Below are positions 18,553 to 28,562 of a DNA stretch of 64,000 nt, in pieces (position 1 is the stretch's first letter; every line of letters starts with the position of its first letter). A program made the position numbers and the translations under genes. Source of the DNA: Mannheimia sp. USDA-ARS-USMARC-1261 (lineage in GTDB: Bacteria; Pseudomonadota; Gammaproteobacteria; Enterobacterales; Pasteurellaceae); contig NZ_CP006942.1 of assembly GCF_000521605.1 (NCBI RefSeq), forward strand, positions 1,860,001 through 1,924,000. Direction: 5' to 3'. The notes below the pieces were generated by a model. That model was given only the letters and a program-made list of their open reading frames with translations. It did no database searches and was not told where the DNA came from.

Positions 18553-19890
18553 GTGTCTTCCCTTTGGTCTGATTGCCTTAATCACTTACAAACGAAAGTA
18601 TCGCCAACTGATTACAGTACTTGGCTACGCCCTCTGCAAGCCGGGTCTGATAATGGGGAACTCACTCTTTATGCACAAAATCAATTCGTTGAAAATTGGG
18701 TTAAAGATAAATTTTTATCGGAAATTACGGAATTAGCTCGTTTTTTATCTAAAAATGATAATTTGGTTGTAAACCTAAAAGTAGGTATTAAGCCTGCGGA
18801 ACAAGCAAAACCACAAATTAGCTCAAAAAACGAACTTTCCGAATTTAGCAATACAGGCTTTAAAACAGGGTTAAATCCACACCAAACTTTTGATAATTTC
18901 GTACAAGGTCGTTCAAACCAACTGGCGAAATTAGTTGCTCAACAGGTGGTTGATAATCTTGGCGAAAGCCACTGTAATCCACTTTCTTTCTATGCCGGCA
19001 CTGGTTTAGGTAAAACCCACTTATTGCACGCTATCGGTAATGAATTGGTCAAACGCAATCCAACGGTTCGTGTGCTTTATATTCATCTTGAGCGTTTTTA
19101 CCGTGATATTATTAAAGCCATTAACAGCTCAAATAATGATGCGGAAAAAATCAAGAAATTCTATCGCTCGCTTGATGTGTTGATGATTGACGATATTCAA
19201 TTTCTTGCCAACAAGCCAAAAGTACAAGAAGAGTTTTTACATCTATTAAATGCCCTATTTGAGCAGAAAAAGCAGATTATTCTAACTTCTGATGTTCTGC
19301 CGAAGAATATTGATAAAATTGATACCGCAATTAAATCACGCTTAAGTGGTGGTATTAGTGCCACTATTGAGCCGCCGGAGCTGGAAACCCGTGTAGCAAT
19401 TCTCCGCCAAAAAGCCTTAGAACGTGGTGCAGATTTACAAGAAGATGCCGCTTATTTAATGGGGCAAAAACTTCGCACCAATGTGCGTGAATTAGAAGGA
19501 GCATTAAACCGCGTAATTGCGTGGCAAAAACTCACGCTTCGCCCCATTACCGTTGATGCAGTACGTGAAACCTTACAAGACTTATTTGCCTCTTTCGATT
19601 ACTTAATTACAATTGAAAATATTCAACGCATTGTGGCGGAATATTACGGCATTAAAGTGGCTGATATTAAATCAAAAAGCCGAGCGAGAAGTGTTGCTCG
19701 CCCTCGTCAAATAGCAATGGCGTTAGCAAAAGAACTCACTAACCATAGCTTGCCTGAAATTGGCAGAGAATTTGGCGGGCGAGATCATACCACCGTGCTA
19801 CACGCTTGCAAAACCATTAATGAATTGCGTGATACCGAAAGCGGTATTCAAGAAGATTATATAAATTTAACGCGTAAATTATCATCTTAA
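18553..19890 (+). CDS. dnaA: Chromosomal replication initiator DnaA
   Basis: 445-residue AAA+ initiator. Domain I begins MSSLWSDCLNHLQ with TDYSTWLRPLQ. Domain III has Walker A FYAGTGLGKTHLLHAIGNE and Walker B DVLMIDDIQFL, with sensor regions TSDVLPKNI and LKSRLSGGIS-type. Domain IV contains the DnaA-box recognition signature AKELTNHSLPEIGREFGGRDHTTV. I chose GTG at 18553 because TTTTGGAGC is 7 nt upstream and the protein then aligns with relatives. A TTG at 18541 is in frame but overlaps that site. It is followed 24 bp later by dnaN. Confidence 0.98.
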   Translation: MSSLWSDCLNHLQTKVSPTDYSTWLRPLQAGSDNGELTLYAQNQFVENWVKDKFLSEITELARFLSKNDNLVVNLKVGIKPAEQAKPQISSKNELSEFSNTGFKTGLNPHQTFDNFVQGRSNQLAKLVAQQVVDNLGESHCNPLSFYAGTGLGKTHLLHAIGNELVKRNPTVRVLYIHLERFYRDIIKAINSSNNDAEKIKKFYRSLDVLMIDDIQFLANKPKVQEEFLHLLNALFEQKKQIILTSDVLPKNIDKIDTAIKSRLSGGISATIEPPELETRVAILRQKALERGADLQEDAAYLMGQKLRTNVRELEGALNRVIAWQKLTLRPITVDAVRETLQDLFASFDYLITIENIQRIVAEYYGIKVADIKSKSRARSVARPRQIAMALAKELTNHSLPEIGREFGGRDHTTVLHACKTINELRDTESGIQEDYINLTRKLSS

Positions 19891-19914
19891 GCTGTTAAGA
19901 ATAAAGGAATGATT

Positions 19915-21018
19915 ATGCAAATTACGATTACCAGAGACCAATTACTCAAGCCTTTGCAACAGGTATGTGGCGTGTTGAGCAGCCGCCCGACATTGCCTGT
20001 GATTAACAATATTTTATTAGAAATTGAAGGCGATCGTTTATCTTTAACCGGCACGGATTTAGAAGTTGAATTAACAACTCAAGCTCAGCTGCTACAAGCG
20101 GTCGATTTTGCAGGAAAATTTACTATTCCAGCAAAAAAATTCTTAGACATTAGCAAAAGTCTGCCTGATGATAGCGTTATTTCAGTAACGTTCGAAGAAG
20201 ATAAAGCCATTATCAAAGCAGGTCGCAGCAAATTCAGCTTAGCAACTTTACCTGCCAGCGACTATCCAAATTTAATGGATTGGAAGCCTGAAGTGGACTT
20301 TTCTATTGAGCAGGCGACTCTTGCCCGTCTTATTGATGCAACGCAATTTTCAATGGCAAACCAAGATGCACGCTATTTCTTAAATGGAATGAAGTTTGAA
20401 ACAGAAGGCAATTTATTACGTACCGTTGCCACAGACGGGCACCGTTTAGCCGTTTGCACAATGGTGCTAAATCAAGAGCTTTTAACCCATTCGGTTATCG
20501 TACCACGTAAAGCAGTGCTTGAGCTTTCACGTCTTGTATCTGCCAGCAATGAAGAAGTGCGTTTAGAGATTGGCTCAAGCAATATCCGTATTACAATGAA
20601 CGGCATTGTCTTTACATCAAAATTAATTGACGGCAGATTCCCTGACTACCGCCGAGTTCTTCCTCGCAACGCAGATCGCATTTTAGAAGCGGATACCGAA
20701 ACGTTAAAACGTGCATTAATGCGTGCGGCTATTCTTTCAAACGAGAAATTCAGAGGCGTGCGTTTAACGCTAAGCAACAATCTACTTAAAATTACCGCCA
20801 ATAACCCAGAGCAAGAAGAAGCAGAAGAAATAATTGATGTTGCCTACGACAGTCCGGAAATGGAAGTAGGCTTCAATGTCAGCTATGTGCTAGATGTACT
20901 CAATACGCTAAAATGCCAACGAGTACGCTTCAGTCTCGTGGATTCAAGCTCAAGTTGCTTAATTGAAGATTGCGATAACACTTCCGCGGAATATGTGATT
21001 ATGCCGATGCGTTTGTAA
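19915..21018 (+). CDS. dnaN: DNA polymerase III beta subunit (sliding clamp)
   Basis: 367-residue clamp (E. coli 366), three repeated domains forming a dimeric ring. It begins MQITITRDQLLKPLQQVCGV, contains SRPTLPVINNILLEI and the TDGHRLA motif, and ends YVIMPMRL, all typical. ATG at 19915 was taken because AAAGGA at 19903-19908 is properly spaced for it, while the ATG at 19909 is too close. It is co-transcribed with dnaA. recF, usually next, is absent; two hairpins and the convergent yfgM gene follow instead. Confidence 0.98.
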   Translation: MQITITRDQLLKPLQQVCGVLSSRPTLPVINNILLEIEGDRLSLTGTDLEVELTTQAQLLQAVDFAGKFTIPAKKFLDISKSLPDDSVISVTFEEDKAIIKAGRSKFSLATLPASDYPNLMDWKPEVDFSIEQATLARLIDATQFSMANQDARYFLNGMKFETEGNLLRTVATDGHRLAVCTMVLNQELLTHSVIVPRKAVLELSRLVSASNEEVRLEIGSSNIRITMNGIVFTSKLIDGRFPDYRRVLPRNADRILEADTETLKRALMRAAILSNEKFRGVRLTLSNNLLKITANNPEQEEAEEIIDVAYDSPEMEVGFNVSYVLDVLNTLKCQRVRFSLVDSSSSCLIEDCDNTSAEYVIMPMRL

Positions 21019-21027
21019 TACGAAAAA

Positions 21028-21045
21028 GCCCTGTTAAAACAGGGC
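21028..21045 (+). terminator. Hairpin after dnaN
   Basis: GCCCTGTT / AACAGGGC with a very small loop, 10 bp after the dnaN stop. It has no T-run, so it may be an accessory hairpin to the next one. Confidence 0.55.
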
Positions 21046-21058
21046 ATTAGCGAAAAAT

Positions 21059-21086
21059 AAAGCCTGATTTACATCAGGCTTTTTAG
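21059..21086. terminator. Bidirectional terminator between dnaN and yfgM
   Basis: AAAGCCTGA (21059-21067) pairs with TCAGGCTTT (21074-21082), with further T residues after. A-rich sequence on the other side suits the converging yfgM transcript. Confidence 0.88.
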
Positions 21087-21707
21087 TTATAAATTATTCA
21101 AACGCACATCAATCAAAGTTTGTTCTTGAGGGGTCGCATTCGCTTTCGCTTGCTCGTAAGCAGATTTTGCAGCTGGAATATCGCCTTTTGCAGTAAGAAT
21201 ATCGCCTGTTAGGATTTGCTTACGCAATTCCCACGCTTTATCTTGAATTTGAGCGAGGCTTGCAAGGGCTTCATCGTAAGATTTTAATTGGTAATCCACC
21301 TGTGCTAAACGGAAATGCACCACTGTTTGTAACGTGGAATCCGAGTGTGTTAAAGCCGATTGTAATGCAGCTCTTGCTACAGAAAAATCACCTTTTTCGA
21401 CCGCTTGTTTTGCTGATTCTAACTGTGCAAATATCGCATAGCTTGAATCTTTATTATCTGCAATAAACTTCTCAACAAGCGGTTGATTTTTGCTTGGATT
21501 TTGCAAATAGCTTTCCATCACGCTTTGGTATGAAGCAGAGGTTCTTTGTGCCGTTTCAAGTTGATGATTTTTCCAGAAGTTCCAGCCTGCAGTTGCAGCA
21601 CAAGCTAAAATAATCGCGACTAAAATCGGTGTGCCATTCTCTTTGAACCAGTTTTTGGCATCTTCAAACTGCTGTTCTTCGGTTTTATTTAAATATTCGT
21701 TGCTCAT
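21087..21707 (-). CDS. yfgM: YfgM, ancillary SecYEG translocon subunit
   Basis: 206-residue protein with a single N-terminal membrane helix (TPILVAIILACAATAGWNFW, about residues 26-45). A periplasmic TPR-like domain follows (repeats such as DSSYAIFAQLESAKQAVEKG and KGDIPAAKSAYEQAKA). In E. coli YfgM associates with PpiD and SecYEG and aids secreted-protein trafficking. It is 8 bp downstream of hisS and ends the rodZ-ispG-hisS-yfgM cluster. The usual next genes bamB and der are absent here. Confidence 0.92.
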   Translation of the reverse strand: MSNEYLNKTEEQQFEDAKNWFKENGTPILVAIILACAATAGWNFWKNHQLETAQRTSASYQSVMESYLQNPSKNQPLVEKFIADNKDSSYAIFAQLESAKQAVEKGDFSVARAALQSALTHSDSTLQTVVHFRLAQVDYQLKSYDEALASLAQIQDKAWELRKQILTGDILTAKGDIPAAKSAYEQAKANATPQEQTLIDVRLNNL

Positions 21708-21715
21708 TTTCTCTC

Positions 21716-22987
21716 CTAAAATCGTTTATTAAGCTCAGCAATCATCTCTGATTGAGCAATAGTGATTTGCTCCGCACCTGAACGTAAGTCTTTAATCACA
21801 ACTTGCTTTTCCGCCACTTCACTTTCGCCGATAACCAATGCGATCTTGGCTTCCACTTTATCAGCTCGTTTGAATTGTTTTTGGAATTTACCGCCTGAGC
21901 AGTGCGTCATTACACGCAGTTGCGGTAACTCGCTACGAATTTGCTCGGCAAGTTGGAACGCATTAACGGTTGCCCCTTCACCAGAGAATACCAAATAAAC
22001 ATCCACCGCTTTCGGTAAATCAATCTCTTTATTTACCTCTTGAACTAATAATACTAAACGCTCTAAGCCCATCGCAAAGCCTACGCCTTGAGTTGCGTGT
22101 CCGCCAAGTTGTTCAACTAAGCCATCATAACGACCACCGCCACAGACTGTGCCTTGCGAGCCTAATGCTGAAGTTACCCATTCAAATACAGTTTTATTGT
22201 AATAATCTAAACCACGTACCAATTTTGGGTTGATTTCATAAGTAATACCCATTGCATCAAGTAATGAACAGAGTTGTGAAAAATGCTCACGGCTGTCATC
22301 ATCTAAATAATCAAGAAGTTTCGGTGCATCGTTTAGCACTTGTTGTAAGGCTTCGTTTTTAGTGTCTAAAATACGCAGCGGATTTTTTACCAAACGCTCT
22401 TTCTCTTCTTCACTCATTAAAGCGGTGTGATTTTGTAAAAAATTTACCAATGCAGAGCGGTAATTTGCACGAGCTTCTAACGAACCGATTGAGTTTAGTT
22501 GCAAAGAAACGTGCTGATCAATGCCTAATTCTTTCCACAAGCGAGCAGTTAAAATAATTAATTCTGCGTCAATTTCCGGATTAGGGATCCCAAATACTTC
22601 CACACCTGCTTGGTGGAATTGGCGGTAACGCCCTTTTTGTGGACGTTCGTGGCGAAACATTGGTCCCATATACCATAAACGCTGTTCATTATTGTAGATC
22701 CAACCACGTTCAATCGCAGCACGCACGCAACCTGCGGTACCTTCAGGACGGAGCGTTAATTGCTCATCATTATCCCAAAAGGTGTACATTTCTTTTGAAA
22801 CCACATCGGTAACTTCGCCAATCGCACGAGCAAATAAAGGCGTACTTTCCACAATCGGCATACGTACTTCTGAATAGCCATAACTTGCCAGTACATCACG
22901 TACTTTTTCTTCAACCCATTGCCATAATGGAGATTCTGTTGGAGAGCAATCGTTCATTCCACGAATTGCTTGAATTGTTTTTGCCAC
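21716..22987 (-). CDS. hisS: Histidyl-tRNA synthetase
   Basis: 423-residue class II aminoacyl-tRNA synthetase. Class II motifs are in the N-terminal half: [18 protein letters not shown], then motif 2 [11 protein letters not shown] with [16 protein letters not shown]. The His-specific [15 protein letters not shown] and [14 protein letters not shown] follow, with the anticodon-binding domain after residue 325. It begins 10 bp downstream of ispG, in the same operon. Confidence 0.98.
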   Translation of the reverse strand: MAKTIQAIRGMNDCSPTESPLWQWVEEKVRDVLASYGYSEVRMPIVESTPLFARAIGEVTDVVSKEMYTFWDNDEQLTLRPEGTAGCVRAAIERGWIYNNEQRLWYMGPMFRHERPQKGRYRQFHQAGVEVFGIPNPEIDAELIILTARLWKELGIDQHVSLQLNSIGSLEARANYRSALVNFLQNHTALMSEEEKERLVKNPLRILDTKNEALQQVLNDAPKLLDYLDDDSREHFSQLCSLLDAMGITYEINPKLVRGLDYYNKTVFEWVTSALGSQGTVCGGGRYDGLVEQLGGHATQGVGFAMGLERLVLLVQEVNKEIDLPKAVDVYLVFSGEGATVNAFQLAEQIRSELPQLRVMTHCSGGKFQKQFKRADKVEAKIALVIGESEVAEKQVVIKDLRSGAEQITIAQSEMIAELNKRF

Positions 22988-22997
22988 TATCTTATTC

Positions 22998-24107
22998 CTA
23001 TTTATTTACAATATCTATACGGTTATTTTGCTGTGCTACTCTAGCACGGATTTTAGCTTCTAATTGGTCGATTAATTTTGCATTATCAAAACGCTCTTTT
23101 TGACGAACACCATCTAAATAGAAGCCGCTCATTTTATTACTGCCGGTTACACCCAAATCGGAAATTAATGCCTCACCCGGTCCATTTACCACACAACCAA
23201 TAATGGAAACATCCATCGGGGTAATAATATCTTCTAAACGCTGTTCTAGCTCATTTACCGTTGCAATCACATCAATTTCTTGGCGTGAGCAAGTTGGGCA
23301 AGCAATAAAATTAATACCGCGTGAGCGAATACGCAGTGATTTTAAAATATCAAAGCCGACTTTTATCTCCTCAACTGGATCAGCCGCCAGTGAAATGCGT
23401 AGCGTATCGCCAATCCCTTCTGCCAAAAGTAAGCCTAAACCTACCGCAGATTTAACCGAGCCAGCTCTTGCTCCGCCCGCTTCTGTGATCCCTAAATGAA
23501 GAGGTTGCTCAATTTGTTTTGCAAGAAGTCGATAAGATTCGACCGCTAGGAACACATCTGAGGCTTTCACACTTACTTTGAATTGATCGAAGTTGAGACG
23601 ATCGAGATGATCAACGTGGCGTAATGCCGATTCTAATAACGCTTGCGGCGTGGGTTCACCATATTTTTCTTGTAGATCTCGTTCAAGTGAGCCTGCATTT
23701 ACGCCGATACGAATTGGAATATTTTTATCTCTCGCACAATCCACTACCGCCCGAATACGCTCTTCATTACCGATGTTACCCGGATTAATACGTAAACAAT
23801 CTACACCATATTCCGCTACTTTTAACGCAATACGGTAGTCAAAATGAATATCTGCCACTAATGGCACATTGACTTGCTGTTTGATTACTTTAAAGGCTTC
23901 TGCCGCATCCATTGTTGGCACAGAAACACGTACAATATCCGCCCCCACACGCTCTAAAGACTTAATTTGAGCGACAGTTGCTTCCACATCGGTAGTGCGG
24001 GTATTTGTCATCGATTGTACCGAAATTGGAGCATCGCCCCCGACAGGCACATTACCAACATAGATTTTTTTCGATACCCGACGTTTAATTGGAGATTGAT
24101 GTATCAT
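22998..24107 (-). CDS. ispG: (E)-4-hydroxy-3-methylbut-2-enyl-diphosphate synthase IspG (GcpE)
   Basis: 369-residue [4Fe-4S] enzyme of the MEP isoprenoid pathway, converting MEcPP to HMBPP. The N-terminal TIM barrel has [20 protein letters not shown] and ADIHFDY. The C-terminal cluster ligands are in [11 protein letters not shown] and [10 protein letters not shown]. Flavodoxin is its usual electron donor; fldA lies at 12143. It sits between rodZ and hisS as in E. coli. Confidence 0.97.
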   Translation of the reverse strand: MIHQSPIKRRVSKKIYVGNVPVGGDAPISVQSMTNTRTTDVEATVAQIKSLERVGADIVRVSVPTMDAAEAFKVIKQQVNVPLVADIHFDYRIALKVAEYGVDCLRINPGNIGNEERIRAVVDCARDKNIPIRIGVNAGSLERDLQEKYGEPTPQALLESALRHVDHLDRLNFDQFKVSVKASDVFLAVESYRLLAKQIEQPLHLGITEAGGARAGSVKSAVGLGLLLAEGIGDTLRISLAADPVEEIKVGFDILKSLRIRSRGINFIACPTCSRQEIDVIATVNELEQRLEDIITPMDVSIIGCVVNGPGEALISDLGVTGSNKMSGFYLDGVRQKERFDNAKLIDQLEAKIRARVAQQNNRIDIVNK

Positions 24108-24140
24108 ATTTTTAAATAGTCGTTAAAAGTTATAAAGCAG

Positions 24141-24189
24141 AAAACGCTCGTAAAATAAAAGTGCTAAGCAACTATTTTACGTGCGTTTT
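24141..24189 (-). terminator. Long hairpin between rodZ and ispG
   Basis: AAAACGCTCGTAAAATA (24141-24157) is nearly complementary to TATTTTACGTGCGTTTT (24173-24189), with one mismatch and a 15-nt loop. It may terminate or attenuate transcription between rodZ and ispG, since it lies inside the expected operon. Confidence 0.6.
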
Positions 24190-24202
24190 TATTCTTAAAA
24201 GA

Positions 24203-25189
24203 TTATTGCAATGGCAAACGAATACGAGCGACGCGACCATCAATTTTTAACGGTACTTCCTGTCCTTTATAGTAAATTTTTACATTTGCCGGTGCACCGA
24301 TGGTTAAACGATATTGCTCATTCTCATTAAAGGTTAATACTTCACCATTATTATAGAGCTTTTCAGCTAGGCGTTTATTTTTAGCATTTCTGACCGTAAT
24401 CCAACTTTGTGAGCCTGTAATTTCAATACGTAACTCATCGTTGCCTGCCGTTGCCGGTTGCTCTGTCGTGGCTTCAGGTTCTGTTGTTGTCTGCTGGAGA
24501 ACATTCGCTGGCTCAACAGTGGTTTCCGTTTCAGGTTTTGGCGGCTCAACAGTCTGCGTTGTTGTACTTTCCTGCTGGTTTGGCTCTACTGTTTGAGATG
24601 ATGTAGGCTCTACAACTGTAGCCGTTTCAGGCTGTGGTTGAGCTTGGGGCCCTTGCACTTGAATTGGCTGTTGAACAGGCACAGAAACTTGATTTCCAGA
24701 CTCAACAGATGCAACATTTGTTGTTTCAGCAACAGGGGCAGAATTAACAAGCTGTTCACGGTTTTCCTGCTCTTTCTGATAACCTTGCCACCACCATAAA
24801 AGCGTCATACCTAATGCCGCTAAAAGCACGAATATTGTTAAATATTTCAACGCTTTGCCCTGTGAATTAGACGACGGTTTTACAGGCGAAACTTTTGTAA
24901 TCTCTTTTGGAATGATTACTTCGCCATAATTAACAGAAGAAACCAACGATTCCGGCAAACGTAAAAATTTCACATAATTACGCACATAACCACGTACAAA
25001 GGTTGGAGCAACATTTTTTAAAATAAAAATATCATTTTCAATTGACTCAATATGTGATTTTTTTAGATTTGTTTTTTGAGCAACATCTGCAATTGAAAGA
25101 TTTAATGCCTCACGAGCAGCTCTTAATTGTTGCCCTAATGTGAGAGCTGAATTAGGCTGTTCCTGAATAGGATTCACTGATTCGGTCAT
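24203..25189 (-). CDS. rodZ: Cytoskeletal protein RodZ
   Basis: 328-residue MreB-interacting shape protein. An N-terminal cytoplasmic helix-turn-helix of the HTH_25 type (LGQQLRAAREALNLSIADVA, ending near residue 95) is followed by a single membrane helix (about 114-134, with LLWWWQGY). The periplasmic linker is rich in Gln, Thr, Pro and Val with repeated TVEP/TTTEP motifs (about 150-250). The C-terminal DUF4115 domain (ELRIEITGSQSWITVRNA) ends the protein. E. coli RodZ is 337 residues. First gene of the rodZ-ispG-hisS-yfgM cluster. Confidence 0.94.
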   Translation of the reverse strand: MTESVNPIQEQPNSALTLGQQLRAAREALNLSIADVAQKTNLKKSHIESIENDIFILKNVAPTFVRGYVRNYVKFLRLPESLVSSVNYGEVIIPKEITKVSPVKPSSNSQGKALKYLTIFVLLAALGMTLLWWWQGYQKEQENREQLVNSAPVAETTNVASVESGNQVSVPVQQPIQVQGPQAQPQPETATVVEPTSSQTVEPNQQESTTTQTVEPPKPETETTVEPANVLQQTTTEPEATTEQPATAGNDELRIEITGSQSWITVRNAKNKRLAEKLYNNGEVLTFNENEQYRLTIGAPANVKIYYKGQEVPLKIDGRVARIRLPLQ

Positions 25190-25304
25190 ACAACACTCTT
25201 GAAATAAAATAGTGGAAATAAAAATTCAAAAAATTATTCGAGAGTTTAAAGAGGTAATGCCCATTTTGCAATCTTAACGAGCAAAAATTTGAAAATTAAA
25301 TGTG

Positions 25305-25362
25305 TAAGCGGTCATATTTACAAAATTTTTTGCAAATTTTGTTAAAAATACGACCGCTTGTA
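25305..25362. terminator. Inverted USS pair after argH
   Basis: TAAGCGGTCATATTT faces AAATACGACCGCTTGTA. It lies just downstream of the argH stop (minus strand), about 115 bp ahead of rodZ. Confidence 0.65.
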
Positions 25363-25373
25363 TCTAAAAATAA

Positions 25374-26750
25374 TTAAGAAGCTAACGAAGCTTTTGCAGC
25401 TGCAATCGCTTCTGCCACACGTTGTGGATTTACCCCACCTTTGGCACAACGTTTTTCTAAGCAAGATTCTAATGACAAAATCGGGTAAACATCATCATTA
25501 ATTGTGTGATGGAATTGCTGGAACTCGCTAATGCTTAGTGCCTCAAGCGGCTCTTTTTTGCTGATTGCATACACGACCGCTTCGCCCACAATATGATGTG
25601 CTTCACGGAATGGTACGCCTTTCGCAACTAAATAATCGGCTAATTCTGTCGCATTCGCATAACCTTGCTGAGCCGCTTCACACGTACGTTCAGTATTTAC
25701 TTGAATATCTACCAACACCAATTCTGCAATTTCTAAGCAAGCCTGCCACGTTTCTAACGCATCAAAAATACCCTCTTTATCTTCTTGCATATCTTTGTTA
25801 TAAGCCAGCGGTAAACCTTTTAACGTGGTCAAAAGCCCTGTTAATGCCCCAAATACACGTCCTGATTTACCACGAATGAGCTCGCAAGCATCCGGGTTTT
25901 TCTTCTGTGGCATTAACGATGAACCAGAGGTTACGCGATCAGACATTTCAAGGAAACCCGATTCACCGCTGTTGAAAATAATTAGATCTTCCGCAAAGCG
26001 AGATAAATGCACCATACTAATTGAAGCCGTTGAAAGTAGTTCCAAAATATGATCGCGGTCCGACACGCTATCTAAACTATTACGCGTGGCTTCTTCAAAG
26101 CCTAAATCACGGGCAAGTAGATCACGATCAATGCCATAAGCCGTTCCTGCCAAAGCTCCCGAACCAAGCGGACAAGTGCTCATACGTTTATTGGCATCAC
26201 TTAAACGGCTGAAATCACGCTCGAGCATTTCATAATATGCCATACACCAATGAGCAAAAGTAACAGGTTGAGCACGTTGTAAATGAGTGTAACCCGGCAT
26301 TACTGAGCCTTGGTTTTCATCCGCGACAGATACCAAACGTTCTTGTAAAGCACGGATTCGCTCTTGTAAGGCGACTGCTTGCACTTTGCACCACATTTTA
26401 ATATCCACTGCTACTTGGTCGTTACGGCTACGCCCTGTATGAAGTTTTTTGCCTAAATCGCCTACTTTTTCGATTAGTTTAGATTCTACCCAGCTATGAA
26501 TATCTTCCGCATCATCTTTTAAAATAATGGCAAGGTTTGATTCTACTTCTGCTCGAACTTCGTTAAGTGCTGCGATTAATTGCTCTAATTCACTTTCAGT
26601 TAAGATACCCACCGAAGTAATCGCTTTCGCCCAGCCGATAGAACCTTCGATATCTTGGATTGCCAAGCGGTAGTCAAAACGTAGTGAGTCATTAAAATAT
26701 TTAAATTTTGCATCTGCTTGTTGTGTGAAACGTCCACCCCAAAGAGCCAT
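25374..26750 (-). CDS. argH: Argininosuccinate lyase
   Basis: 458-residue fumarase/aspartase-superfamily enzyme; last step of arginine synthesis, cleaving argininosuccinate to arginine and fumarate. It begins [20 protein letters not shown]. It contains [27 protein letters not shown]-type and the superfamily signature [19 protein letters not shown] with the catalytic serine. argR (2798) and argE (55350) lie elsewhere in this window, so arginine genes are dispersed. It is followed by an inverted uptake-signal pair. Confidence 0.97.
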   Translation of the reverse strand: MALWGGRFTQQADAKFKYFNDSLRFDYRLAIQDIEGSIGWAKAITSVGILTESELEQLIAALNEVRAEVESNLAIILKDDAEDIHSWVESKLIEKVGDLGKKLHTGRSRNDQVAVDIKMWCKVQAVALQERIRALQERLVSVADENQGSVMPGYTHLQRAQPVTFAHWCMAYYEMLERDFSRLSDANKRMSTCPLGSGALAGTAYGIDRDLLARDLGFEEATRNSLDSVSDRDHILELLSTASISMVHLSRFAEDLIIFNSGESGFLEMSDRVTSGSSLMPQKKNPDACELIRGKSGRVFGALTGLLTTLKGLPLAYNKDMQEDKEGIFDALETWQACLEIAELVLVDIQVNTERTCEAAQQGYANATELADYLVAKGVPFREAHHIVGEAVVYAISKKEPLEALSISEFQQFHHTINDDVYPILSLESCLEKRCAKGGVNPQRVAEAIAAAKASLAS

Positions 26751-26789
26751 AGTGTATTCCTTGTATATTCTTTTTGTATTTAGCCAAAA

Positions 26790-26812
26790 TGAAAAAGGCG
26801 TTTTACCGCCTT
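26790..26812 (-). terminator. Terminator of mnmA
   Basis: AAGGCG (26795-26800) and CGCCTT (26807-26812) form a short stem. On the minus strand it is followed by a five-T run. Confidence 0.7.
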
Positions 26813-26865
26813 AATTTCCCTCTATTTTGCATAAATATGCAAAATATTTCAATATTTATTTACAA

Positions 26866-28029
26866 CTATTTTAGTTGTTCTTCAATAATTCCACCACCTA
26901 AGCAAACTTCGCCTAAATAAAACACGGCAGATTGCCCAGGCGTTACCGCGATTTGTGGCTCATCAAATATCACTCGAATAGTTTCATCATCAATCACTTG
27001 AATTTCACACGGAATATCAGCCTGACGATAGCGAGTTTTCACTGTACAACGTAAATTTTCACGTAGTGGCTGCATATCTACCCAAGTGAGCTGCTTTGCA
27101 ATTAAACCTGTTGAAAGTAGTGCTGAATTATCGTGCCCTTGAGCAACCACCAGAACATTATTAATTAGATCTTTTTCTACCACATAAAATGGATCTTCAC
27201 TCAAACCTTTCACACCGCCAATACCTAAGCCTTTACGCTGACCAAGTGTGTGATACATCAAACCATCGTGGCGACCAACTACTTTACCATCAACAGTGCG
27301 AATTTCACCCGGCTGAGCAGGTAAGAAACGAGCCAAGAAATCTTTAAATTTACGTTCACCGATAAAGCAGATCCCCGTAGAATCCTTTTTCTTCGCCGTT
27401 GCCAATCCTAAATCTTCCGCAATCGCTCGCACAATCGGCTTTTCAATTTCGCCCACCGGGAACAAGCTTTGACCAACTTGCTTTTTATTGATGGCATATA
27501 AAAAATAGCTCTGATCTTTATTTTCATCTAAACCACGCAATAATTTTGCGTTTTGATCATCTCCACTACGGCGAACATAATGCCCTGTGGCAATATAGTT
27601 CGCCCCAAGATCTTCTGCCGCATATTCCAAAAAGGCTTTGAATTTGATCTCTTTATTACACAAAATATCGGGGTTTGGCGTACGTCCTGCTTTATACTCT
27701 GCAAGGAAATATTCAAACACATTATCCCAATATTCTGCCGCAAAATTAATTTTATGCAGTTTCATTCCGAGCTTATCGGCAACCGCTTGAGCGTCTGCCA
27801 AATCAGCAGCAGCAGTGCAGTAATCGGTGTCATCATCTTCTTCCCAGTTTTTCATAAACAAGCCTTCTACTTGATAGCCTTGTTGTTGAAGGATAAAAGC
27901 GGAAACGGAGGAGTCCACTCCACCTGACATTCCGATAATCACTTTTTTCTTGCTGTTTTCGGCAAGTTGCCCTGGGCTTAATTTAGAAAAATGGGTGTCG
28001 TAGGTTTTTGAGGTTAATTGAGTTGTCAT
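26866..28029 (-). CDS. mnmA: tRNA-specific 2-thiouridylase MnmA
   Basis: 387-residue ATP pyrophosphatase that thiolates U34 of tRNA-Lys, -Glu and -Gln. The PP-loop motif is [12 protein letters not shown]. The catalytic cysteines are in [11 protein letters not shown] and [12 protein letters not shown]. The region [17 protein letters not shown] is typical of the family. ATG at 28029 has GGGAGA 6 nt upstream and was preferred over a longer frame to 28062. The terminator at 26790-26812 indicates a single-gene unit. Confidence 0.96.
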   Translation of the reverse strand: MTTQLTSKTYDTHFSKLSPGQLAENSKKKVIIGMSGGVDSSVSAFILQQQGYQVEGLFMKNWEEDDDTDYCTAAADLADAQAVADKLGMKLHKINFAAEYWDNVFEYFLAEYKAGRTPNPDILCNKEIKFKAFLEYAAEDLGANYIATGHYVRRSGDDQNAKLLRGLDENKDQSYFLYAINKKQVGQSLFPVGEIEKPIVRAIAEDLGLATAKKKDSTGICFIGERKFKDFLARFLPAQPGEIRTVDGKVVGRHDGLMYHTLGQRKGLGIGGVKGLSEDPFYVVEKDLINNVLVVAQGHDNSALLSTGLIAKQLTWVDMQPLRENLRCTVKTRYRQADIPCEIQVIDDETIRVIFDEPQIAVTPGQSAVFYLGEVCLGGGIIEEQLK

Positions 28030-28080
28030 AAATCTCCCGTAACTTCGGTTAAGGCGAAGCACTTGGTTGGTTAAAAAATC

Positions 28081-28106
28081 TAGGGCGAATAATAATTCGC
28101 CCCTAC
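28081..28106. repeat. Palindromic intergenic repeat, copy A
   Basis: TAGGGCGAATAAT facing AATTCGCCCCTAC. It is a variant of the GGGGCAAATT-type palindrome, in the nqrM-mnmA intergenic region. Confidence 0.75.
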
Positions 28107-28133
28107 AAAATAACGGTTAATTCCCGAATTTCA

Positions 28134-28160
28134 CAGGGGGAAATTACAATTTTCCCCTAC
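28134..28160. repeat. Palindromic intergenic repeat, copy B
   Basis: CAGGGGGAAATTA facing CAATTTTCCCCTAC. Outer flanks AATTCCC and AGGAATT extend the inverted symmetry, as they do for copy C. Confidence 0.75.
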
Positions 28161-28256
28161 GCAGGAATTGCAAAAATTTAGCTAAATTTAACCGCTTGAA
28201 ATTACATATAGGCACATAACATATGCCCATAAAATCGCTATTAATTCCTAAAATCT

Positions 28257-28284
28257 GTAGGGGCAAATTGCAATTTGCCCCTAC
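28257..28284. repeat. Palindromic intergenic repeat, copy C (perfect 28-bp palindrome)
   Basis: GTAGGGGCAAATTG joined directly to its exact reverse complement. AATTCCT upstream and AGGAATT downstream add an outer arm. It lies just downstream of the nqrM stop on the minus strand and may also terminate the nqr-apbE-nqrM transcript. Confidence 0.85.
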
Positions 28285-28304
28285 GGAGGAATTGAAGAGT
28301 TTTG

Positions 28305-28550
28305 CTATTTTACTTCGTAAAATTGAGGCTCTTTATTAAAGCGTGCCACTTCTTCAGGATCTGCCGTGCCGTCTGCAATTTTTGACTTTAAGTTATCGCA
28401 CGGTTCTTCACAATCGCACATTTTTTTCATACCTAAAGCGGTAATACCACCACAACTGCCTTTAATAGTTTTGCCTTTTACAATAAAGCCAATCGACATT
28501 GCAAAAATCACGGCAACAAAAAATCCGAAAGTTAATAATACAGTTTCCAT
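28305..28550 (-). CDS. nqrM: NqrM, Na+-NQR maturation protein (DUF539)
   Basis: 81-residue protein needed in Vibrio for assembly of the NqrD/NqrE iron centre. One N-terminal membrane helix (VLLTFGFFVAVIFAMSIGFIV) is followed by a four-cysteine segment: GSCGG, then MCDCEEPCDN. ATG at 28550 follows GGAGTGGAAA and gives the family start METVLLTFGF; an upstream TTG is less likely. It begins 13 bp after apbE and completes the nqr maturation set. Confidence 0.92.
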   Translation of the reverse strand: METVLLTFGFFVAVIFAMSIGFIVKGKTIKGSCGGITALGMKKMCDCEEPCDNLKSKIADGTADPEEVARFNKEPQFYEVK

Positions 28551-28562
28551 TTTCCACTCCAA

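Noticed and set aside
26751-26789. ARG box upstream of argH
   Set aside because: The AT-rich sequence has GAATA-like direct repeats but no inverted TGAAT/ATTCA symmetry good enough to call.
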